Assembly (NCBI RefSeq): GCF_934202865.1
Contig: NZ_CAKPYL010000008.1
Coordinates: 1-37,048, forward strand
Reading direction: 5' to 3'
From: an uncultured Fenollaria sp.
GTDB taxonomy: Bacteria; Bacillota; Clostridia; Tissierellales; Peptoniphilaceae
Length of the DNA stretch: 37,048 nucleotides
Below the pieces are notes generated by a model. That model was given only the letters and a program-made list of their open reading frames with translations, ran no database searches and was not told the origin of the DNA. Both the position numbers and the translations under genes were made by a program. Of this stretch, positions 33,201-37,048 are shown in pieces (position 1 is the stretch's first letter; the number at the start of each line of letters is the position of its first letter).

Positions 33201-36200
33201 GAAGCTGGAGAAGTTGTTAAGACTATAGCAGAACCATATAGAAGTATTATAAAGAAGAATTACTACGACCAAAAATACACTGAAGACCCTGTATGGACTT
33301 GGAGAGGCGAAGACAAAAACGGCGGACAAGTTCCGGATGGCAATTATAAAGTTAAGATTACTGCAAGCGCTCAAGATAACAAGTCAAGTGAACAAGAATA
33401 TATAAAGACTGTTTATGTAGACAGAGTAAAACCTGAAATCGAATTGATAGAAGCTAATCAAGACAGTAATTCAAATTCAGTAACTATTAAATTTAAAGCA
33501 ACTGATGATAGATCAGGTCTTGCATGGATGGATGTATTTGAACTTGGAGCTGCTACTGAATACAGCTATGAAGAAGTGCCTGGAGATGAAAAATCCTTAA
33601 TCTTTAATGCAAGATTTGATAATTTAGATGCTAACTTTAAACTTGATGACAATATGGATAAGATTTGGATTGGCGCTATGGATATGGCGGGCAACTACTT
33701 CGAAAGAACTCTTGCTGATATCAAGAATAATGGTAAAGTAATTTTTGAACTAAAATCAAGTGATCCGGCTGATACATCATTCCCTAAGGAAGAACCTATT
33801 CTTCAAATTAAAGTTGAAGAAAATGATGGAGAAAAATGGTATAACGTCAATGGAACAAACAATCTTGAATATGGGGACTATAGAGTTTTCTATCCAGATT
33901 TATTTGCTTCATATATAGCTGAAATAGATTACGAAGAATTTACATTGTCTGGACAAAATCAAGAACAAAAAGTTACTGTAACATTTACAAAAGTAGATGA
34001 CAGCAAATATGGTGTCTTTGATTTAATCATTACTAACGGCTCAGACTATCCGGGAGATATCAAAGTCTTTGCGGTTGATAAAGATGGTAACTATTATGTA
34101 GTTCCTAGAAAGACTAACTATGCGGCTGATATGTATGAAACAAAACTTCCTGCAGGTGAATACACAATAGTTGTTGAAGGAAATAATCCTAAAGAAGCAC
34201 CGAAATTGGCCTTTGGCGATAGAACATTAGTTATAAAAGAAAATGAAACAAGTGAAATCGAAACAAGATTGATTTGGACAGGAGAATTTATTTCTTATTG
34301 GTTTGGTGCAGATTCAGTAACCTTTGATGAAGTATTTGGAAATGATATAAGTGAGAATACTGCAACTGATGAAAATGGACAACCTATAACAGATGACAAT
34401 GGCAATGAAATAAAATACAAAGTTCTTAAGAATTTTAATAAGTATTTCGATGTATTTGAAACAGAGTCAGGTGATAAGCTTAATATTACTGAAGTGGAAG
34501 GATATAATTTATCTTCAAAATCTGGATACGAAGAAATGAGAATTGAAATCAATGTTAATGTTTCAGGAACTTACGAAGTTGTATCAAAATTTGATATGAG
34601 CAAGTATGGTTTAGAAAATCCAATTCTTGTTCTTGATACTATTTATAACCAAGAGACATTTAATAAGAACGTTGGCGAAATGTATATATTCCCACAAGAA
34701 AACAAAAAAGGCAGATTGAAAGTAACAACAGAATTCTTTACAAAGAAAAATGTTGATAAACCAAGTGTTAAATATGAACTTTACAACTCAAGAGATGAAC
34801 TAGTTGAAGATTGGACAAACTTACCTCAAGGAACATATTATCTTAGAACTTGGGTTCAAGATGGATTTAGACCAGAAAGAGAAGAATATACTATTGAAGT
34901 ATATGAAGACACAGGACTAGATCAAACATTAAATGTTCGTTGGTTCCACATAGGTGAAGAATCAGCAAGAAAGAATCCTGTTGTAGAATTCGGCATTGGC
35001 GGTGCTGAAACTGCCGACTACGGAGAAGATATTCGATTGACATTAGTCAATGTTGAAGACGGTAAAACGTATGAAATAAGTGTACCGATTGGAAAAGTTT
35101 ACTATGAACTAATTCCTAATGGCATCTACAAAATGACTGTAAATCTAAAAGACGGTTGGGATTATATTTTCTTTACAGAAAAAGGAAACGGTGGAGACAG
35201 AACTCAAGGAAATCCTGATGAAGTTGCATTTACAGAAAGCTACAACTATATAGAACTTGCTCTTAGAAGAACAAATAAACCAAACTATACAACTGATTAC
35301 AAGCTAGTAATAAATGAAGAAGGACTTGATTCAAGTGCTAGCAGACCTAAATATTATCTAGAAGATACTAAGGATAAAGACCATTACTATTACACAGATA
35401 AGGCTGAGTTTATAAACTTAGCACTAGGTGAATACACTCTATACGTTGATAAAGAGCCAACTGGATATGTAGCAGAGCCTAAGATGCAAAAAGTTACTAT
35501 TACTGATGAAGATAAGGTAGCTACTGCAAAGGTAACATATACAATTGAAGATGGAAGAGTTTTATTAAGTCCACTTGTTAAAGCTATTGCAGATGCAAAG
35601 AAACTATTAGATACTGACAATAAATTAACAGATGACTACAGAAAAGATCTTGAAGCTTTAATAAAAGATGGTGAAGATTATTTAGCAAAACCTGATAATG
35701 AAAAGACTCAAGATGATATCTATACAAAGGCAAAAGCTATTAATGATATGCTAGCTAATCCTAAACACATAGTTCCACCAACACCAGACCCAGATCCAAC
35801 ACCTGACCCAACACCAGACCCAGGTCATGAACCATATGAGCCATCATGGCCAGATGAACCATACAGACCTGAAAGACCATATAGACCATACAGACCAAGT
35901 GTAGATAAGACTGAAGAAAAGAAGGAAGAGCCAAGCATTGTTACTCCTAAGGAAGAAAAGAAAGACTACGGTATCGTTGATACTGAAGAATTACTTCCTG
36001 TAGCATTAAATGACATTCCAAACACTGCAGCTGGTACAGCAATCAGATCACTTGTATCTCGTGGTATATTAGCTGGTATGGGTAATGACAAGTTCCAAGG
36101 CGAACTTCCTATAACTAGAGCTATGGTATCTGCAGTATTGATGAGAATATCTGTTGATAAGAACATTAATACACAAACTAAGTTTACTGACGTTAAAGCA

Positions 36201-36548
36201 GGAGACTGGTTCAACGAAGCAGTTATGTGGGCTGCTGGCAATGGCTTATTCGTAGGATATCCTGATGGATCATTCAAGCCTAACAAGCTTGTTAGTCGTC
36301 AAGAACTTGCTGTTATTTTACAAAAGTTCTTAGCTTTACACGGAATCAATATGGATCAAGTCAAAGAGTGGACATACAATGATCTTGATAAGGTTCCTGC
36401 TTGGAGTAAAGACGCTGTTGTAGCTATGGCAAAGATTGCTTTAGTTAATGGACAAACAGATACAATGTATAATCCAGAAAGTGAATTTACTAGAGAAGAG
36501 CTAGCAGTAATGCTATACAATATAATAAGATGGGTTGAAACTCATTAA
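30261..36548 (+). CDS. secreted subtilisin-like (S8) protease with PA, Fn3-like and three SLH domains
   Basis: 2095 residues. Signal peptide 1-32 (cleavage after NAQA); a probable propeptide to about 200; S8 catalytic domain with Asp235 (VVAVIDSGAD), His301 (HGMHVSG), oxyanion Asn406 (AGGND) and Ser657 (GTSMATPHVAGG). A protease-associated (PA) domain is inserted at about 490-590. After it come a C5a-peptidase-like Fn3 domain (about 730-840) and a FlgD-like segment (SPNGDSDKDEM, about 950-1050). About 700 residues of beta-rich domains, a helical FIVAR-like stretch (1770-1834) and an X-Pro-rich linker follow. Three SLH domains (about 1915-2095) should bind cell-wall polymer; no LPXTG. The TTG start is chosen because AAGGAGGGG is 6 nt away; ATG 30270 is 15 nt away. 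A G8 tract in codons 35-38 can switch the gene off by frameshift. Confidence 0.93.
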   Translation: MKSMNKRITALVLTFLMTIGLFTPVATLNAQASEMGGVARYSRPAELENATDVKALDEITDKEEERSFIFVTDESSKVAEKLNEAHEALNASEIAQKGNEYLMNAGFNDAISSALGNLNYNLEVKDKIKDLLGKQKGGLMETLSSIFNGSAREEYDDSDDREFNIVFSGFTMKMTTEEALMVRENIPEVKQIFVDYKYNRPDEKINMYNSSKMVNAPEAWDLGYKGEGRVVAVIDSGADITHPAMRLTNPDKARYDEETINNLISEHLLKGQYLNAKFPYGYNFMDHNMNLKDTNVDTGMHGMHVSGTVGANADEEEAKANSGLKIRGIAPEAQILVMRVFGQDVATTNTSAYIEAIEESIILGADSMNMSLGSMSGSEQGIDLGMDLALQNAKKAGSIVAIAGGNDFYTTWGNDNPRATNPDWGVMGTPGVAESAFTVANYNNNSMVTDASVIFIDNNDTKVEVVAKAMDTIADADFSNFESNKEYEIIDVGYGNKQSEYDDKNVSGNIVLASRGKDPADANDNSYSANFSAKIALAQKNGAAAFLLGNNEADKPDYFIIMQTQTKGLIPGYSVTYRNYKLIQKSIADAKAAGKIPMIKINTEKHEMANPGQYKMNESTSWGPNPSLRLKPEITAPGGEIYSTVNDGKYESMTGTSMATPHVAGGIALVNQFLQEKRFKIEGAEKHQFIKNLMMATATPILYENVNGFYNSPRVQGAGLMNLEAAVNPYLVTLTDASSKMSNGKAVVEFGSIKNEKLDFNLKLKNYSDKPATYKVHGIAQTDQVKDGKITFEPAKLGEEDFAEITVNANSEANFTGTINLTGKLEKAKQDQANGFFIDGFIFFESKANAEGAKEFADLSVPYLAFYGDWEKLPIIDVFADDIVFEETPSGKNWVNNIPFWYQGTDYNDFPGKYIDQWNFTHFYSKWHDGGRMIQGYQAWSDKYLGEFAISPNGDSDKDEMSFHGVFLRNADNLKFEFINEAGEVVKTIAEPYRSIIKKNYYDQKYTEDPVWTWRGEDKNGGQVPDGNYKVKITASAQDNKSSEQEYIKTVYVDRVKPEIELIEANQDSNSNSVTIKFKATDDRSGLAWMDVFELGAATEYSYEEVPGDEKSLIFNARFDNLDANFKLDDNMDKIWIGAMDMAGNYFERTLADIKNNGKVIFELKSSDPADTSFPKEEPILQIKVEENDGEKWYNVNGTNNLEYGDYRVFYPDLFASYIAEIDYEEFTLSGQNQEQKVTVTFTKVDDSKYGVFDLIITNGSDYPGDIKVFAVDKDGNYYVVPRKTNYAADMYETKLPAGEYTIVVEGNNPKEAPKLAFGDRTLVIKENETSEIETRLIWTGEFISYWFGADSVTFDEVFGNDISENTATDENGQPITDDNGNEIKYKVLKNFNKYFDVFETESGDKLNITEVEGYNLSSKSGYEEMRIEINVNVSGTYEVVSKFDMSKYGLENPILVLDTIYNQETFNKNVGEMYIFPQENKKGRLKVTTEFFTKKNVDKPSVKYELYNSRDELVEDWTNLPQGTYYLRTWVQDGFRPEREEYTIEVYEDTGLDQTLNVRWFHIGEESARKNPVVEFGIGGAETADYGEDIRLTLVNVEDGKTYEISVPIGKVYYELIPNGIYKMTVNLKDGWDYIFFTEKGNGGDRTQGNPDEVAFTESYNYIELALRRTNKPNYTTDYKLVINEEGLDSSASRPKYYLEDTKDKDHYYYTDKAEFINLALGEYTLYVDKEPTGYVAEPKMQKVTITDEDKVATAKVTYTIEDGRVLLSPLVKAIADAKKLLDTDNKLTDDYRKDLEALIKDGEDYLAKPDNEKTQDDIYTKAKAINDMLANPKHIVPPTPDPDPTPDPTPDPGHEPYEPSWPDEPYRPERPYRPYRPSVDKTEEKKEEPSIVTPKEEKKDYGIVDTEELLPVALNDIPNTAAGTAIRSLVSRGILAGMGNDKFQGELPITRAMVSAVLMRISVDKNINTQTKFTDVKAGDWFNEAVMWAAGNGLFVGYPDGSFKPNKLVSRQELAVILQKFLALHGINMDQVKEWTYNDLDKVPAWSKDAVVAMAKIALVNGQTDTMYNPESEFTREELAVMLYNIIRWVETH
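30365..30372 (+). repeat. poly-G tract (G8) in codons 35-38 of the surface protease
   Basis: Eight G encode the end of Met35, Gly36, Gly37 and the start of Val38, two residues after the predicted signal cleavage. With seven G the next codon is TAG; with nine G a TAG comes after five more codons. The present length is in frame (ON). Confidence 0.9.
35774..35900 (+). repeat. X-Pro-rich linker repeat inside the protease gene
   Basis: Imperfect short tandem repeats: first CCAACACCAGACCC-like units (Thr-Pro-Asp-Pro), then AGACCATA-like units (Arg-Pro-Tyr). They encode a stiff, wall-spanning linker just before the SLH domains, and could vary in copy number. Confidence 0.65.
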
Positions 36549-36570
36549 TTAAATAGAAAAACTATTTACT

Positions 36571-36600
36571 AAGAGAGACTGTAAAAGGTCTCTCTTTTTT
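36571..36600 (+). terminator. terminator of the surface protease gene
   Basis: AAGAGAGAC / GTCTCTCTT stem with 8-nt loop and T6 run, 22 nt after the stop. Confidence 0.88.
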
Positions 36601-36603
36601 ATG

Positions 36604-36690
36604 CCATGCGCTTGGCTATGGACTCATGCCTCGCCAAATACATCCGCCGCGCTTGGTACATGGCGCGCAGGGGTCCATTAGCAAGGCTAG
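36604..36690. other. GC-rich structured islet of unknown nature
   Basis: In otherwise AT-rich intergenic DNA this stretch is well over half G+C. It contains a direct repeat GCGCTTGG...ATGG (36608 and 36649) and arms ATGGACTC (36618-36625) / GGGTCCAT (36671-36678) that can pair (one G-U). Both strands are open for about 30 codons (plus strand 36606-36701), but neither has a ribosome binding site. It may be a small structured RNA, a repeat-family element or a fragment of foreign DNA. Confidence 0.4.
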
Positions 36691-36743
36691 ATGCTTTGTA
36701 AATATTTTGTATAATTATAATCTCATTTTAACCCGCCTTTGTA

Positions 36744-36772
36744 TTGATAAATCACTGCTTTTGTGGTAAAAT
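36744..36772 (+). promoter_or_regulatory. promoter of the TsaC-like gene
   Basis: TTGATA (36744-36749), 17-nt spacer ending TGG, TAAAAT (36767-36772), 20 nt before the ATG. Confidence 0.6.
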
Positions 36773-36792
36773 TAAATTTAGAGGTTGATATA

Positions 36793-37048
36793 ATGACTGA
36801 AGTATTAAAAATTACTGATGAGAATATAAAATTATGTGCTGAAGAGATTAAAAGAGGTGGTCTCGTTGCCTTTCCGACTGAAACTGTTTATGGTCTTGGT
36901 GCGGATGGACTAAATGCTGAGGCTGTAAAAAAGATTTATGAAGCAAAGGGTAGGCAAAGTGATAACCCTCTTATACTTCATATAGCGTCCAGGGAGATGA
37001 TTGAGCCGCTTGCTTACTACGAGAGCAAATACGATGCGCTTCTTGATG
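36793..37048 (+). CDS. L-threonylcarbamoyladenylate synthase (TsaC/Sua5/YwlC family), N-terminal part
   Basis: 85 residues are visible before the window ends. [20 protein letters not shown] is the hallmark of the YrdC fold, followed by [20 protein letters not shown] (the KxRxxxNPL nucleotide-binding segment, Lys-Gly-Arg-Gln-Ser-Asp-Asn-Pro-Leu). The enzyme makes threonylcarbamoyl-AMP from threonine, bicarbonate and ATP for t6A37 of ANN-reading tRNAs. GAGGTTGAT lies before the ATG. Whether it is the short TsaC form or the longer Sua5 form cannot be seen because the C-terminus is outside. Confidence 0.9.
   Translation, partial: MTEVLKITDENIKLCAEEIKRGGLVAFPTETVYGLGADGLNAEAVKKIYEAKGRQSDNPLILHIASREMIEPLAYYESKYDALLD

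Noticed and set aside
36606..36701. 31-codon plus-strand frame in the GC-rich islet, with an open minus-strand frame across the same bases
   Set aside because: No ribosome binding site; the ATG lies in the terminator tail of the protease gene, and both strands are open simply because the stretch is GC-rich. Not called as a gene.
1..37048. tRNA or rRNA genes, CRISPR array, insertion sequence, integrase, attachment sites or replication origin
   Set aside because: I saw no cloverleaf with conserved T-arm, no regularly spaced repeats, no transposase or recombinase frame with inverted repeats, and no dnaA-box cluster.

Overview
The window is AT-rich bacterial DNA with strong AGGAGG-type ribosome binding sites, short intergenic gaps, sigma-70/sigma-A promoters with extended -10 elements (TGn-TATAAT), SAM-I riboswitch control, lipoproteins and an S-layer-homology (SLH) surface protein. 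This fits a low-GC anaerobic Firmicute. A Tissierellia/Peptoniphilaceae-like anaerobe is my best guess, inferred from gene content and not from any phylogenetic marker. Almost every gene reads left to right; only the ArsB/NhaD-like transporter at 515-1792 is on the minus strand.

Layout. 1-0.5 kb: the tail of an export permease and a decayed ABC-exporter pseudogene. 0.5-1.8 kb: a minus-strand ion transporter. 1.9-4.4 kb: mnmH (tRNA 2-selenouridine synthase), a DUF1836 gene and a DegV/FakB-type lipid-binding gene. 4.5-5.5 kb: two small envelope proteins. 5.6-10.4 kb: purine operon purC-purF-purB-purA. 10.4-14.7 kb: an accessory block with an ABC-2 ATPase/permease pair, an ABC exporter and a lipoprotein, punctuated by three near-identical terminator-promoter modules. 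14.7-17.5 kb: methionine importer metN-metI-metQ behind a SAM-I riboswitch and a palindromic operator. 17.7-24.1 kb: a long apparent operon glmS-galU-HAD phosphatase-phnD-phnC-phnE. 24.3-28.3 kb: a YitT-family membrane protein, then ppx-ppk (polyphosphate). 28.4-30.1 kb: a class V aminotransferase (cysteine desulfurase-like) and a DUF4446 protein. 30.2-36.5 kb: a 2095-residue secreted subtilisin-like protease with three SLH domains. The right edge holds a GC-rich islet and the start of a TsaC/Sua5 gene.

Most striking observation: two long poly-G tracts stand out in this AT-rich DNA, each where a slipped-strand change would switch expression. A G9 tract lies between the -35 and -10 of the ABC-2 transporter promoter (10431-10439) and stretches the spacer to 20 nt. 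A G8 tract lies in codons 35-38 of the surface protease, just after its signal peptide (30365-30372); loss or gain of one G would give a stop within a few codons. Both look like contingency (phase-variation) loci affecting the cell envelope. The G9 promoter belongs to one of three copies of a roughly 75-82 bp terminator-promoter module that separates the accessory genes, so the same block also shows repeat-driven shuffling.

How the genes may work together (inference): purine, methionine and phosphorus uptake/storage modules are housekeeping or nutrient functions. The ABC exporters, lipoproteins and SLH protease are the variable surface layer. The Phn-type importer lies shortly upstream of ppx-ppk, so imported phosphorus may feed polyphosphate storage.
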